64,000 bases of DNA from NCBI RefSeq assembly GCF_900113065.1, contig NZ_FOOA01000011.1:1-64000 (forward strand), in the 5' to 3' direction. Position numbers and translations under genes: made by a program. Positions 1 through 9,139 of the stretch are shown here, one piece after another. This DNA is from Aureimonas phyllosphaerae (lineage in GTDB: Bacteria; Pseudomonadota; Alphaproteobacteria; Rhizobiales; Rhizobiaceae). The stretch's first letter is position 1, and the number at the start of each line of letters is the position of its first letter. The notes beneath the pieces are model-generated. The model had not been told where the DNA came from. It did not search any database and saw nothing but the letters and a program-made list of their open reading frames with translations.

Positions 1-216
1 GTGACCATCGAGACGCTGGATGGACGGGTTGCCACGAAGATCCAGCCCTGGACGACATCGGGTCGCACCTTGCGCCTGCGCGGCAAGGGACTGACCCGCA
101 AGGACGGCGGTCGCGGCGACATCCTCGTGACACTGTCGATCGCGCTTCCTGCCGAACCGATGCCGGAACTCGTCGCACTGTTCGAAAAGCGGCGGGACGG
201 TCAGGGCGACGCCTGA
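1..216 (+). CDS. DnaJ-like protein, C-terminal fragment
   Basis: The 5' end is cut by the window; 71 codons remain, open from the first base. The motif LRLRGKGLTRKDGGRGD followed by the ILVTLSIALP strand is typical of the C-terminal peptide-binding domain of DnaJ/CbpA-type co-chaperones. The short charged tail ends the protein. The gene precedes fabI, an arrangement common in Rhizobiales, where this protein is a DnaJ paralogue rather than the DnaK-linked DnaJ. The J-domain itself lies outside the window, so full-length architecture cannot be confirmed. The first in-window GTG should not be taken as the true start. Confidence 0.8.
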   Translation: MTIETLDGRVATKIQPWTTSGRTLRLRGKGLTRKDGGRGDILVTLSIALPAEPMPELVALFEKRRDGQGDA

Positions 217-318
217 GCTCAGCCGACCAAGTGTTCCCGCCGCTTGCTGGCCGCGGGTGGCTATGCCATACCGCCGCCCCAGCGGGAAAATGCAAAACGT
301 AACGAAGGAGTTCAGGCC

Positions 319-1137
319 ATGGTAGATTCGTTGGGCCTGATGAAGGGAAAGCGCGGCGTCATCCTCGGCGTCGCCAACAACCGCTCCATCGCCTTCGGAA
401 TCGCCAAGGCCTTGGCCGCCCAGGGCGCCGAAATCGCCTTCACGTATCAGGGCGATGCGTTGCGCAAGCGTGTCGAGCCGCTGGCCGCCGAGCTCGGCGC
501 CTTCGTCTGCGGCCACTGCGACGTCGGTGATCCTGCCACCATCGATGCCTGCTTCAAGGCGCTCGAAGAGAAGTGGGGCAAGCTCGACTTCCTCGTCCAC
601 GCGATCGGCTTCTCCGACAAGGACGAACTGACCGGGCGCTACGTCGACACGACGGAAGCCAACTTCAACAAGACCATGAACATCTCGGTCTATTCCTTCA
701 CGGCGGTCGCGCAGCGGGCCGAGAAACTGATGACCGATGGTGGGTCGATGCTGACCCTCACCTACTACGGCGCCGAAAAGGTGATGCCGAACTACAACGT
801 CATGGGCGTCGCCAAGGCCGCGCTCGAGGCGAGCGTGAAGTATCTTGCGGTCGATCTCGGCCCGAAGAACATCCGCGTCAACGCCATCTCGGCCGGCCCG
901 ATCAAGACCCTGGCCGCTTCCGGCATCGGTGACTTCCGCTACATTCTCAAGTGGAACGAGTACAACGCGCCGCTCCGCCGGACGGTGACGATCGAGGAAG
1001 TCGGCGATGTCGGCCTGTACCTCCTGTCGGACCTGTCACGCTCGGTCACCGGCGAAGTGCACCATGCCGATTCCGGTTACCATGTGGTCGGCATGAAAGC
1101 GGTGGACGCGCCCGACATTTCCGTCATCAAGGACTGA
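319..1137 (+). CDS. fabI: Enoyl-[acyl-carrier-protein] reductase (NADH), FabI
   Basis: The 272-residue protein catalyses the last reductive step of each fatty-acid elongation cycle, trans-2-enoyl-ACP to acyl-ACP, in the cytoplasm. It has the atypical short-chain-dehydrogenase layout of FabI: nucleotide-binding start GVANNRSIAFGIA (17-29), HAIGF (94-98) and the active-site pair Y159-x6-K166 in YNVMGVAK. The ATG at 319 is chosen because a clean GAAGGAG lies 8 bases upstream and the protein then begins at the usual FabI N-terminus. The frame is open 25 codons further upstream but without a family match. It stands alone between the DnaJ-like gene and a histidine phosphatase gene 13 bases downstream, probably co-transcribed. 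Confidence 0.95.
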   Translation: MVDSLGLMKGKRGVILGVANNRSIAFGIAKALAAQGAEIAFTYQGDALRKRVEPLAAELGAFVCGHCDVGDPATIDACFKALEEKWGKLDFLVHAIGFSDKDELTGRYVDTTEANFNKTMNISVYSFTAVAQRAEKLMTDGGSMLTLTYYGAEKVMPNYNVMGVAKAALEASVKYLAVDLGPKNIRVNAISAGPIKTLAASGIGDFRYILKWNEYNAPLRRTVTIEEVGDVGLYLLSDLSRSVTGEVHHADSGYHVVGMKAVDAPDISVIKD

Positions 1138-1150
1138 CGGACATTCCGCA

Positions 1151-1747
1151 GTGACCAAACTCCCCCTGATCTACCTCTGCCGTCATGGGCAGACGGACTG
1201 GAATGCCGCGGCGCGCCTTCAAGGCCAGAGCGACATTCCGCTTAATCGGACCGGTGAGGCGCAAGCTCGGCGCAACGGTCGTTACCTCGCCAATGTCCTT
1301 GGCGCGGGTGGCGGAACCTTCGACTTCGTTTCCAGTCCGATGCTCCGTGCATCCGCGACGATGCGTGCAATTCGTCGAGAGATGGGACTGGAGATCGATA
1401 GCTTCCGCACCGACGAGCGCCTGATGGAAATCCATTTCGGCGACTGGCAGGGCTACACGGTCGCCGAACTGGCGAAGCGGTTTCCGGAAGAGTCCGCCCG
1501 GCGCAAGGCCGACAAATGGAATTTCCAGCCGCCCGGCGCCGGAGCGGAAACCTATCAGAGCCTTGCCGGACGCGTGGCTCCCGTTTTCCGCGAACTCGTC
1601 CGCCCGACCATTGTCGTCGCGCACGGCGGCATCACGCGCGCCTTCCTCAACGTCTTCGCGGGCATGTCGCCCGCGGAGGCTTCGCAGGCGGACATCCCGC
1701 AGGACCGCATTCTTCGCGCGTCCAACGGGCACTTCGACTGGGTCTAG
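1151..1747 (+). CDS. Histidine phosphatase family protein (phosphoglycerate-mutase-like)
   Basis: This 198-residue enzyme of the histidine phosphatase superfamily has RHGQTDWN at 11-18, with H12 the phospho-accepting histidine. The second histidine H158 lies in VVAHGG, and E93 in LMEIHFGDWQG is the likely proton donor. The size and sequence fit the small cofactor-independent phosphatases annotated as GpmB-like, and the physiological substrate cannot be told from sequence. It starts with GTG 13 bases after fabI and probably shares its transcript. Its stop codon overlaps the convergent DUF1344 gene by 4 bases, so no terminator separates the two. Confidence 0.88.
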   Translation: MTKLPLIYLCRHGQTDWNAAARLQGQSDIPLNRTGEAQARRNGRYLANVLGAGGGTFDFVSSPMLRASATMRAIRREMGLEIDSFRTDERLMEIHFGDWQGYTVAELAKRFPEESARRKADKWNFQPPGAGAETYQSLAGRVAPVFRELVRPTIVVAHGGITRAFLNVFAGMSPAEASQADIPQDRILRASNGHFDWV

Positions 1748-1968
1748 GCCCCGGCCTCGTAGACCACGACGACCTGCATGCCCGGCCTGACGGCGGAATA
1801 GTCGAAGATTTCCGGCAGCTGATAGGTCACCCCGTCGGAAAGCTTCAGGGTTTCGTCTTCCCGATCGATCCGTTCGATCGTACCGTCCACTTCGCGCGCG
1901 GCCGCCGGATAGCTGGCGGACACGCTGAGAAAAGAACAGGCGAAGAAGGCGACGACCCGTCTCGTCAT
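1744..1968 (-). CDS. DUF1344 family small secreted protein
   Basis: The 74-residue protein has an N-terminal signal peptide (positive MTRR, a hydrophobic stretch to about 20, and an AAA cleavage region near 22-24). A short mature domain with [21 protein letters not shown] and GMQVVVVYE follows, the pattern of DUF1344, a Rhizobiales periplasmic family of unknown function that resembles a tiny OB-like fold. The ATG at 1968 is preferred over the longer open frame because only then does a signal peptide begin at residue 1. It is transcribed divergently from aroC and converges on the phosphatase gene with a 4-base overlap. Confidence 0.75.
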   Translation of the reverse strand: MTRRVVAFFACSFLSVSASYPAAAREVDGTIERIDREDETLKLSDGVTYQLPEIFDYSAVRPGMQVVVVYEAGA

Positions 1969-2158
1969 CCGGCAGCTCCCGCAGCGGCTCGGGGGAGTGC
2001 TGGGCCCCCGGCTCGATTCGAACGATGCGAGGTTCCGCGACGATTGTGGTTTTTTCGGGCGGCCGGCGGCTTGCCGCGCCGGCAAATTCGCTGCATCAAC
2101 CCCGCCCATGCGGCCGTCGTGCCGACATCTGTGCGCCAACGGGATCGGCAGACTTTTC

Positions 2159-3250
2159 ATGTCGCATAACAGCTTCGGCCACCTCTTCCGCGTGACGACC
2201 TGGGGCGAAAGCCACGGCGCCGCGATCGGCTGCGTCGTGGACGGAACGCCGCCGGGCCTGCGCTTCTCGGAAGCGCAGATCCAGCGCTACCTCGACGAGC
2301 GCCGCCCCGGCCAGTCGCGCTACACGACGCAGCGGCAGGAGCCCGATCAGGTGCGCGTCCTGTCGGGCGTCATGCCCGGCGAAGCGGATGGAGAACTGGT
2401 TTCGACCGGCACGCCGATCGCCCTCCATATCGACAACGTCGACCAGCGCTCGAAGGACTATTCCGAGATCGCGCGGCGGTATCGCCCGGGTCACGCCGAC
2501 ATCACCTACGACATGAAGTACGGCGTCCGCGACTATCGCGGCGGCGGTCGCTCGTCGGCGCGTGAGACGGCGACGCGGGTTGCTGCCGGCGCGATCGCCC
2601 GCCTCGTGTTGCCCGGCCTCGTCGTGCGCGGGGCGCTCGTCCAGATCGGCGACGTCGCCATCGACCGCTCGCGTTTCGACTGGGACGAAACGCGGCGCAA
2701 CCCGTTCTTCTGTCCCGATGCGCAGACGGCGGAACGCTGGGCCGATCTTCTCGACGGCGTGCGCAAGCGCGGCTCCTCGATCGGTGCCGTGGTCGAGGTG
2801 GTCGCGGACGGCGTGCCGCCCGGTCTCGGTGCCCCGCTCTACGGCAAGCTGGATGCCGACATTGCCGCGGGCCTCATGTCGATCAATGCCGTAAAGGGCG
2901 TCGAGATCGGCGACGGCTTCGCCTCGGCCACTCTCTCCGGCGAAGACAATGCCGACGAAATCCGCATGGGCGATGACGGACGACCGCAGTTCCTGTCGAA
3001 CCATTCCGGCGGCATCCTCGGGGGCATCGCGACGGGCCAGCCCATCGTCGCGCGCTTTGCGGTGAAGCCGACGTCCTCGATCCTCACCCCGCGCCGCTCG
3101 GTCGATGCCGACGGGCAGGAGGTCGACGTGATGACCAAGGGCCGGCACGACCCCTGCGTCGGCATTCGGGCGGTGCCGATCGGCGAAGCCATGGTGGCTT
3201 GCGCGATCGCGGATCACTATCTGAGGCACCGGGCGCAAACCGGCCGATGA
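2159..3250 (+). CDS. aroC: Chorismate synthase
   Basis: This 363-residue enzyme carries out the final shikimate-pathway step, 5-enolpyruvylshikimate 3-phosphate to chorismate, using reduced FMN. All family signatures are present: GESHG (16-20, H19 catalytic), [16 protein letters not shown] and [14 protein letters not shown] near the C-terminus, giving a full-length protein. The ATG at 2159 gives the canonical [20 protein letters not shown] start; the frame extends 54 codons upstream without homology. The 190-base divergent region before it serves aroC and the DUF1344 gene and contains a GC-rich hairpin near 2052-2083 without a T-run. Confidence 0.97.
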   Translation: MSHNSFGHLFRVTTWGESHGAAIGCVVDGTPPGLRFSEAQIQRYLDERRPGQSRYTTQRQEPDQVRVLSGVMPGEADGELVSTGTPIALHIDNVDQRSKDYSEIARRYRPGHADITYDMKYGVRDYRGGGRSSARETATRVAAGAIARLVLPGLVVRGALVQIGDVAIDRSRFDWDETRRNPFFCPDAQTAERWADLLDGVRKRGSSIGAVVEVVADGVPPGLGAPLYGKLDADIAAGLMSINAVKGVEIGDGFASATLSGEDNADEIRMGDDGRPQFLSNHSGGILGGIATGQPIVARFAVKPTSSILTPRRSVDADGQEVDVMTKGRHDPCVGIRAVPIGEAMVACAIADHYLRHRAQTGR

Positions 3251-3305
3251 AACCGGCTCGAAGCGTTCGGATGTCCGTCCTTTCAATCGGAGACGTTTGC
3301 CCGTG

Positions 3306-4229
3306 ATGACGCGTCTCTACCACCACCCGATCTTCGCCGAGCATTTGACCGGCCCCGGCCATCCCGAGCGTCCCGAACGCATGGCCGCCGTTGCGGCCGC
3401 CCTGGAGGCGGAGGCCTTCCAGAACCTCGACCGGGTGCTCGCGCCCGAAGGTTCGGTGGAGGCGGTCTATCGCTGCCATTCCGTCGATCATGTCCGCAAG
3501 ATCGCACGCGCGACGCCGGCTGAGGGAATGACGCGCATCGACGGCGACACCGTCGTCAGCCCGAAGAGCTTCTCCGCGGCGCTGCATGCGGTCGGTGCCG
3601 CCTGTGCCGCGGTGGACGATGTTGTCTTGGGCGAGGCGCGCAACGTATTCGTCGCAGCCCGACCGCCCGGCCACCACGCCGAGCGCGAGACCGCAATGGG
3701 TTTCTGCCTGTTCAATCAGGCCGCCGTCGCCGCCCGCCATGCGCAGGTGGTCCACGGACTGGAGAAGGTCGCGATCGTCGACTGGGACGTGCACCATGGG
3801 AACGGGACGCAGGACATCTTCTGGTCCGACCCGTCGGTGATGTACGTCTCGACCCATCAGGCGCCGCTCTATCCCGGCACCGGCGCGGAAGCCGAAACGG
3901 GCGCCGGCAATATCGTCAACATCCCATTGAGCGAGGGAGACGGCACCGACGAGTTCCGGGCGGCCTTCGCCGAGCGCGTCCTTCCGGCGCTGATCCGGTT
4001 CCGGCCCGACCTCGTCATCATTTCCGCCGGATTCGACGCGCATCACCGTGATCCGCTCGCCGGGCTCAATCTCATCGAGGCCGACTTCGACTGGGCGACC
4101 GGCAAGCTCCTCGATATCGCATCTCGCTTTTCCGGCAACCGTCTCGTGAGCGTGCTGGAGGGCGGCTACGACCTCGTCGGCCTGGAACGATCGGTCGCCG
4201 CGCACGTGCAGCGGCTGATGGTCGGCTGA
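3306..4229 (+). CDS. Histone deacetylase family protein (AcuC/HdaH-like)
   Basis: The 307-residue protein belongs to the zinc-dependent arginase/deacetylase superfamily. Diagnostic motifs are RPPGHH, DWDVHHGNGTQ, SAGFDAHH (metal and catalytic residues) and EGGYD. Bacterial members act on acetylated lysines or on acetylpolyamines, and this one most resembles class II-type bacterial deacetylases, with the substrate unknown. The start is either ATG 3306 or the adjacent in-frame GTG 3303, both downstream of GGAGA at 3289-3293. It lies 55 bases after aroC and 24 before xseB, in the classic Rhizobiales order deacetylase-xseB-dxs. Confidence 0.9.
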   Translation: MTRLYHHPIFAEHLTGPGHPERPERMAAVAAALEAEAFQNLDRVLAPEGSVEAVYRCHSVDHVRKIARATPAEGMTRIDGDTVVSPKSFSAALHAVGAACAAVDDVVLGEARNVFVAARPPGHHAERETAMGFCLFNQAAVAARHAQVVHGLEKVAIVDWDVHHGNGTQDIFWSDPSVMYVSTHQAPLYPGTGAEAETGAGNIVNIPLSEGDGTDEFRAAFAERVLPALIRFRPDLVIISAGFDAHHRDPLAGLNLIEADFDWATGKLLDIASRFSGNRLVSVLEGGYDLVGLERSVAAHVQRLMVG

Positions 4230-4253
4230 CCGCGAGCATTACAAAGGTTCATC

Positions 4254-4523
4254 ATGTCCGACACGATCGCCCCCCTGCCCGCCGACGACAGCGACATCCG
4301 ACGCATGAGCTTCGAGGAAGCGCTGTCGGCTCTCGAGCGCATCGTTTCGGATCTCGAGCGCGGCGACGTGGCGCTCGAGCACTCGATCCGCATTTATGAA
4401 CGGGGCGAGAAGCTGAAGTCACATTGCGATCGGCTGCTCTCGGCTGCCGAGGACAAGGTCGAGAAGATCAAGCTTTCGCGCGGCGGCAAGGCTATCGACG
4501 TCGAGCCTCTCGACCCGGCCTGA
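4254..4523 (+). CDS. xseB: Exodeoxyribonuclease VII small subunit
   Basis: The 89-residue protein is a helical small subunit that joins XseA in exonuclease VII. The characteristic motifs are [20 protein letters not shown] and [19 protein letters not shown], followed by a short lysine-rich end and an extra 12-residue tail. It lies 24 bases downstream of the deacetylase gene and 93 bases before dxs, the usual alphaproteobacterial neighbourhood, where it is probably part of one transcript. The large subunit gene xseA is not in the window. Confidence 0.93.
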   Translation: MSDTIAPLPADDSDIRRMSFEEALSALERIVSDLERGDVALEHSIRIYERGEKLKSHCDRLLSAAEDKVEKIKLSRGGKAIDVEPLDPA

Positions 4524-4616
4524 TGCGACGGACCGCCGGTGGACAAGCCATCTTGAAACCAGTCTAACAAGCCCGACCTTCGGGGCGCGCATCTGCGTCG
4601 GCCTTCGCATCAGGAG

Positions 4617-6539
4617 ATGTCCTTGTCCCAGCGTCCCTCCACGCCGCTCCTCGACCGCATCGCCTCCCCGGCCGATCTCCGGGCCCTGCCCGAGACATCG
4701 CTTCGGCAGGTGGCCGATGAACTGCGCCTGGACCTGATCGACGCGGTCTCGCGCACCGGCGGGCACCTCGGAGCCGGTCTCGGCGTCGTCGAACTAACAG
4801 TCGCGATCCATGCCGTCTTCGACACGCCTGCCGATCGGCTGATCTGGGACGTCGGCCATCAGGCCTATCCGCACAAGATTCTGACCGGCCGCCGCGAGGC
4901 GATGCGCACGGTTCGCCAGGAGGGCGGCGTCTCCGGCTTCGCCAAGCGCACGGAAAGCGAGTACGACCCGTTCGGCGCCGGCCACTCCTCGACCTCGATC
5001 TCGGCCGGCCTCGGCATGGCCGTCGCCGCCGAGATGGACGGTCGCCGCAACAACGTCATCGCGGTGATCGGCGACGGCGCAATGACGGCGGGCATGGCCT
5101 ACGAAGCCATGAACAACGCCGGCGCGCTCGATGCGCGGCTGATCGTGATCCTCAACGACAACGACATGTCGATCGCGCCGCCGACCGGCGCGCTCAGCGC
5201 CTATCTTGCGCGACTGGTCTCGGGAAAGACCTACCGCACGCTGCGCAACCGCGCGAAGACCGTGACGAGCCACCTGCCCGAGTTCGTTCGCGAGGGCGCG
5301 CGCAAGACGGAGGAATACACGCGGGGCTTCCTGACCGGCGGCACGATGTTTGAGGAGCTTGGCTTCTACTATGTCGGCCCGATCGACGGGCATGACCTCG
5401 ACCATCTCCTGCCCGTTTTGAGGAACGTGCGTGACAACGGCGACGGGCCGGTGCTGATCCACGTCGTCACCCGCAAGGGCAAGGGTTACGCGCCGGCCGA
5501 GGCCAGCGCCGACAAGTATCACGGCGTGTCGAAGTTCGACGTGGTGACCGGCACGCAATCCAAGCCGAAGTCGAATGCCCCGAGCTACACCAAGGTCTTC
5601 GCCGAGACGCTGATTCAGGAAGCGCACGAGGACGAAAAGATCGTCGCGATCAACGCCGCGATGCCCGACGGCACCGGCCTCGACCTCTTCGGGCAGGCGT
5701 TCCCGAAGCGCACGTTCGACGTCGGCATCGCCGAGCAGCATGCGGTGACCTTCGCGGCGGGGCTCGCCACCGAAGGCTACAAGCCCTTCGTCGCGATCTA
5801 TTCGACCTTCCTGCAGCGCGCCTACGACCAGATCGTCCATGACGTGGCGATCCAGCATCTGCCCGTGCGGTTCGCGATCGACCGCGCGGGTTTCGTCGGC
5901 GCCGACGGACCGACCCATGCCGGCTCCTTCGATACCGGGTTCCTGTGCCCGCTTCCCGGCATGGTGGTGATGGCGGCGGCCGACGAAGCGGAGTTGCGCC
6001 ACATGGTTCGCACCGCCGTAGAGCACGAGGACGGCCCGATCTCGTTCCGCTATCCGCGCGGCAACGGCACAGGTGTCGAGATGCCCGAGCGCGGGCGCGC
6101 GCTGGAGATCGGCCGCGGCCGGATCGTCCGCGAGGGCTCGAAGGTCGCCATCCTGTCCTTCGGCTCGCGTCTCGCCGAAGCGGTTGCCGCGGCCGAGGAA
6201 CTGGAAGGCTTCGGCCTGTCGACGACGGTTGCCGATGCGCGCTTCGCCAAGCCGCTCGACACCGACCTGATCCGGCGCCTCGCCGCACACCACGAGGTGC
6301 TGATCCTGATCGAGGAAGGCGCCTCCGGTGGATTCGCTGCGCAGGTTCTGGAGCATATGGCGCGCCACGGCCTGATGGATCGCGGCGTCAAGGTCCGGCC
6401 GATGACGATGCCCGACCGCTTCGTCGACCATGCCGCGCCCGAGGCCATGATCAAGGTTTCCGGCCTCGACCGCGCTGCGATTGTCGAGACAGTGTTCCGC
6501 GCGCTAGGCGACACGGCGCAGCGCGTCATGCGCGCCTGA
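4617..6539 (+). CDS. dxs: 1-deoxy-D-xylulose-5-phosphate synthase
   Basis: This full-length 640-residue thiamine-diphosphate enzyme makes DXP from pyruvate and glyceraldehyde 3-phosphate, the first step of the MEP isoprenoid pathway. It shows the ThDP motif [13 protein letters not shown]...NDND, the catalytic glutamate region [16 protein letters not shown], and a C-terminal transketolase domain ending in [16 protein letters not shown]. The ATG at 4617 follows a CAGGAG sequence at about 4610. The product also feeds thiazole synthesis by ThiG, encoded at 44368-45141 in the same window. The TlyA gene follows after 11 bases. Confidence 0.97.
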   Translation: MSLSQRPSTPLLDRIASPADLRALPETSLRQVADELRLDLIDAVSRTGGHLGAGLGVVELTVAIHAVFDTPADRLIWDVGHQAYPHKILTGRREAMRTVRQEGGVSGFAKRTESEYDPFGAGHSSTSISAGLGMAVAAEMDGRRNNVIAVIGDGAMTAGMAYEAMNNAGALDARLIVILNDNDMSIAPPTGALSAYLARLVSGKTYRTLRNRAKTVTSHLPEFVREGARKTEEYTRGFLTGGTMFEELGFYYVGPIDGHDLDHLLPVLRNVRDNGDGPVLIHVVTRKGKGYAPAEASADKYHGVSKFDVVTGTQSKPKSNAPSYTKVFAETLIQEAHEDEKIVAINAAMPDGTGLDLFGQAFPKRTFDVGIAEQHAVTFAAGLATEGYKPFVAIYSTFLQRAYDQIVHDVAIQHLPVRFAIDRAGFVGADGPTHAGSFDTGFLCPLPGMVVMAAADEAELRHMVRTAVEHEDGPISFRYPRGNGTGVEMPERGRALEIGRGRIVREGSKVAILSFGSRLAEAVAAAEELEGFGLSTTVADARFAKPLDTDLIRRLAAHHEVLILIEEGASGGFAAQVLEHMARHGLMDRGVKVRPMTMPDRFVDHAAPEAMIKVSGLDRAAIVETVFRALGDTAQRVMRA

Positions 6540-6550
6540 GACGGGTCGGA

Positions 6551-7297
6551 ATGAACGCACAGCGCATCCGCCTGGACCAGCTCGTCGCCGAGCGTCGTCT
6601 TCTCGATTCGCGCGCGCGGGCGCGCGATGCGATCTTGCGCGGCCGTGTCCGCGTCGAGGGCGTCGTGGTCTCGAAGCCCGGCCAGAGCGTGGACGAAAAC
6701 GCGCAGGTCGAACTCGACGACCCGGCAGCGGCCTACGTGTCGCGTGCGGCGCTGAAGCTCCTCGCCGGCCTCGAAGCGTTCGACATTCACGCGGACGGGC
6801 TCGACGCCCTCGATGTCGGCGCCTCGACCGGCGGGTTCACGCAAGTTCTCCTGGAGCACGGCGCCGCGCATGTGATCGCCGTCGATGTCGGCCACGGGCA
6901 GTTGCACACGACGTTGCGCGAGGATGCGCGTGTCACATGCCTCGAAGGGCTGAACGCGCGTGATCTCTCAGCCGAGCATCTCGGCGGACGCCGGATCGGT
7001 CTCGTCGCGTCCGACGTGAGCTTCATCTCGCTGCGGTTGGCGCTCCCCCAGGCCCTCGCGCTGGCTGAGAGCGGCGCGAAGGCCGTGCTCCTCGTCAAGC
7101 CGCAATTCGAGGCCGGGCGCGAGGCGATCGGCAAGGGCGGCCTGCTGCGGGATCCGACCACGGCGCCCTCGATCGCGGCCGAACTGGCGGAGTGGCTGAA
7201 CGAGCAGCCCGGCTGGCGGTCTCTCGGGATCGTTCCGTCGCCGATCACAGGAGGCGACGGCAACATGGAATTTCTGTTGGGTGGAGTGAAGGCGTGA
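6551..7297 (+). CDS. TlyA family RNA methyltransferase
   Basis: This 248-residue protein has an N-terminal S4 RNA-binding domain (about 1-65, starting RIRLDQLVAERRLLDSRARA) and a FtsJ-like methyltransferase domain. The SAM-binding motif is LDVGASTGGFTQ near 93, followed by SDVSFISL and VKPQFE, with the K-D-K-E type layout. TlyA proteins 2'-O-methylate rRNA and are often misnamed hemolysins; rRNA as the target is inferred from the family. The ATG at 6551 lies 11 bases after dxs, and the stop overlaps the next start as GTGA, so translation of the two is probably coupled. Confidence 0.92.
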   Translation: MNAQRIRLDQLVAERRLLDSRARARDAILRGRVRVEGVVVSKPGQSVDENAQVELDDPAAAYVSRAALKLLAGLEAFDIHADGLDALDVGASTGGFTQVLLEHGAAHVIAVDVGHGQLHTTLREDARVTCLEGLNARDLSAEHLGGRRIGLVASDVSFISLRLALPQALALAESGAKAVLLVKPQFEAGREAIGKGGLLRDPTTAPSIAAELAEWLNEQPGWRSLGIVPSPITGGDGNMEFLLGGVKA

Positions 7298-8520
7298 GCG
7301 AGCAGGTTGCGATCGATGCGCTGGGAACGCGCGGCGACGGCATCGCGCGCCAGCCGACCACGGTCTTCGTCCCGTTCGCACTGCCGGGCGAGCGCGTGAC
7401 GATCGAGCGCCAGGGGGGCCGCGGCCAGCTCCTGTCGGTCGACGCGCCCTCGCCCGACCGGCGCGAGGCGCCGTGCCCCCATTTCGGCCGCTGCGGGGGC
7501 TGCGACCTGCAGCATCTCAGTGACGATCTCTACGCGACGTTCAAGCGCGACCTCGTGGTCGACGCCCTGTCGCGCGAAGGCTTGTCGCCGGATGTCGCGC
7601 CGCTCGTGCCGTGCGACCCCGCCTCGCGCCGCCGCGCCGTCTTTACCGCCGTGCGGGCGGGACCGAGGGTTCTCTTCGGCTTTCACGAGGCGCTGAGCCA
7701 CCGGATCGCGCCGATCGAAACCTGCCTCGTCGTCGTGCCGGAGATCGTCGCGCGGCTGAAGCGCTTCGAACGGCTGGCGACGCTTCTGATCGACCGCAAG
7801 CGCGAGCTGCGGATGACGGTCACGCGCACCACGACCGGGCTCGACGTCGCCATCGAGCAGACCGCCAAGCTCACCGGCGACCTCCGGCAGGCGACGATCG
7901 CCTGGGGCGCGGAGGATGGCGCGGTCGCACGCCTCTCCGTCGATGGCGAGACGCTGATCGAGAACCGCGTCCCGGTGATCGACGTGGCCGGCATCGCCGT
8001 CCCCTTCCCGCCCGGCGCATTCCTGCAGGCGGTCGGCCGGGCCGAGGAGCACATGGCCGAGATCGCCTTGGCGCATCTCGCGCCGTCGAAGTCGGTCGCC
8101 GATCTCTTCTCCGGCTTCGGCGCCTTCTCGCTGCGACTAGCCCAGCGCCACGCGGTGCACGCGGCCGAGTTCGACGCGCCGGCTCTCGCCGCGCTGGAAA
8201 AAGCCAAGCGCGGCGCGAGCGGGCTGAAGCCGATCGCCATCGAGCGGCGCGATCTCTATCGCCGTCCGCTAACCGTCAAGGAGCTGTCGAAGTTCGACGG
8301 TGTCCTGTTCGATCCGCCGCGCGCCGGCGCGGAGGCGCAGTCTCGCGAACTGGCGGCTTCTACGGTCAAGCGGATCGCCGCCGTATCCTGCAATCCGGTG
8401 ACCCTCGCGCGCGATGCCGCGATCCTGGTCGGCGGCGGGTACAGGCTCCTGTCGGTCACGCCGATCGACCAGTTCCTCTGGTCTCACCATGTCGAGGCGG
8501 TCGCTCTCTTCGAGCGTTGA
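7294..8520 (+). CDS. RlmD/TrmA-family 23S rRNA (uracil-C5) methyltransferase
   Basis: The 408-residue class I SAM methyltransferase of the RumA group has an iron-sulfur cysteine set, CPHFGRCGGCDL, near 61-72. The SAM motif FSGFGAFSLRLA, the FDPPRAGA loop and the catalytic cysteine in VSCNPVTLARD are all present. The N-terminal TRAM-like segment is short (about 50 residues), as in alphaproteobacterial members. The target uridine (U747, U1939 or other) cannot be assigned from sequence. The GTG start at 7294 overlaps the TlyA stop by 4 bases, and the pairing of two rRNA-modifying enzymes downstream of dxs is recurrent in Rhizobiales. Confidence 0.9.
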   Translation: MSEQVAIDALGTRGDGIARQPTTVFVPFALPGERVTIERQGGRGQLLSVDAPSPDRREAPCPHFGRCGGCDLQHLSDDLYATFKRDLVVDALSREGLSPDVAPLVPCDPASRRRAVFTAVRAGPRVLFGFHEALSHRIAPIETCLVVVPEIVARLKRFERLATLLIDRKRELRMTVTRTTTGLDVAIEQTAKLTGDLRQATIAWGAEDGAVARLSVDGETLIENRVPVIDVAGIAVPFPPGAFLQAVGRAEEHMAEIALAHLAPSKSVADLFSGFGAFSLRLAQRHAVHAAEFDAPALAALEKAKRGASGLKPIAIERRDLYRRPLTVKELSKFDGVLFDPPRAGAEAQSRELAASTVKRIAAVSCNPVTLARDAAILVGGGYRLLSVTPIDQFLWSHHVEAVALFER

Positions 8521-8527
8521 GGGCGCG

Positions 8528-9139
8528 ATGCTGAACTGGATCACCGGCTTTCTGCAGGAATACGGCTACGGCATCCTGTTCCTGTCTATCTTTCTGGAAT
8601 CGACCGGACTGCCGTTTCCGGGCGAGAGCATCCTGATCGCGGCGGGCATCATGGCCGGGCACGGCCAGCTGAATGTCTGGGGCGTCTTCTTCTCCGCCTG
8701 GCTCGGCGGTACGCTCGGCGACAATCTCGGCTACTGGCTCGGCTACCGTTACGGCAGCCAACTCGTCGCGCGGCACGGCCATCGCATCGGGCTGACGCAG
8801 GAAAAGTATCGCTATGTCGAGGAGCGGTTCCGCACGGTCGGGCCGCCGATCGTCCTGATCGCCCGCTTCATCCTGATCCTACGCCAAGTCTGCGGCTTTG
8901 CGGCCGGGACGCTGCATTTCCCGTGGTGGTCGTTCCTCTTCTATAACGCTCTCGGCGCTGCCCTCTGGTCGGGCGCCTACGGCTTCGGTGCCTACGTTCT
9001 CGGCGACCGGATCGACACCTATCTCCACGGCAGCCCATGGGCGTATGCGGCGATCGCAGCCGTGTTCCTGATCCTCAGCGGCGGGACCGTGCTCCAGTTC
9101 CGCCGCAAACTGAAGGCTCAGCGCGAGAAACCGTCCTAA
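8528..9139 (+). CDS. DedA family membrane protein
   Basis: This 203-residue polytopic inner-membrane protein has the DedA signature: ESTGLPFPGESILIAAG near 24-40, the GDNLGYWLGYRYG loop, and the conserved R in VLIARFILILRQVCGFAAG, with about five hydrophobic segments. DedA proteins act as lipid (undecaprenyl phosphate or phospholipid) scramblases or flippases and support proton-motive-force homeostasis. The ATG at 8528 starts 7 bases after the methyltransferase stop. The gene converges on the crotonase gene with a 4-base overlap. A second, dissimilar DedA paralogue lies at 33761-34408. Confidence 0.9.
   Translation: MLNWITGFLQEYGYGILFLSIFLESTGLPFPGESILIAAGIMAGHGQLNVWGVFFSAWLGGTLGDNLGYWLGYRYGSQLVARHGHRIGLTQEKYRYVEERFRTVGPPIVLIARFILILRQVCGFAAGTLHFPWWSFLFYNALGAALWSGAYGFGAYVLGDRIDTYLHGSPWAYAAIAAVFLILSGGTVLQFRRKLKAQREKPS

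Noticed and set aside
2000-2090. A tRNA T-loop-like GATTCGAAC and a GC hairpin upstream of aroC
   Set aside because: No acceptor, D or anticodon arms can be built around it, and the hairpin lacks a T-run on either strand in the right place to be a terminator.
4794-6431. A 545-codon minus-strand open frame opposite dxs
   Set aside because: Shadow frame caused by high GC and codon bias; the translation is His/Arg/Asp-rich without domain features, and the plus-strand dxs explains the sequence.
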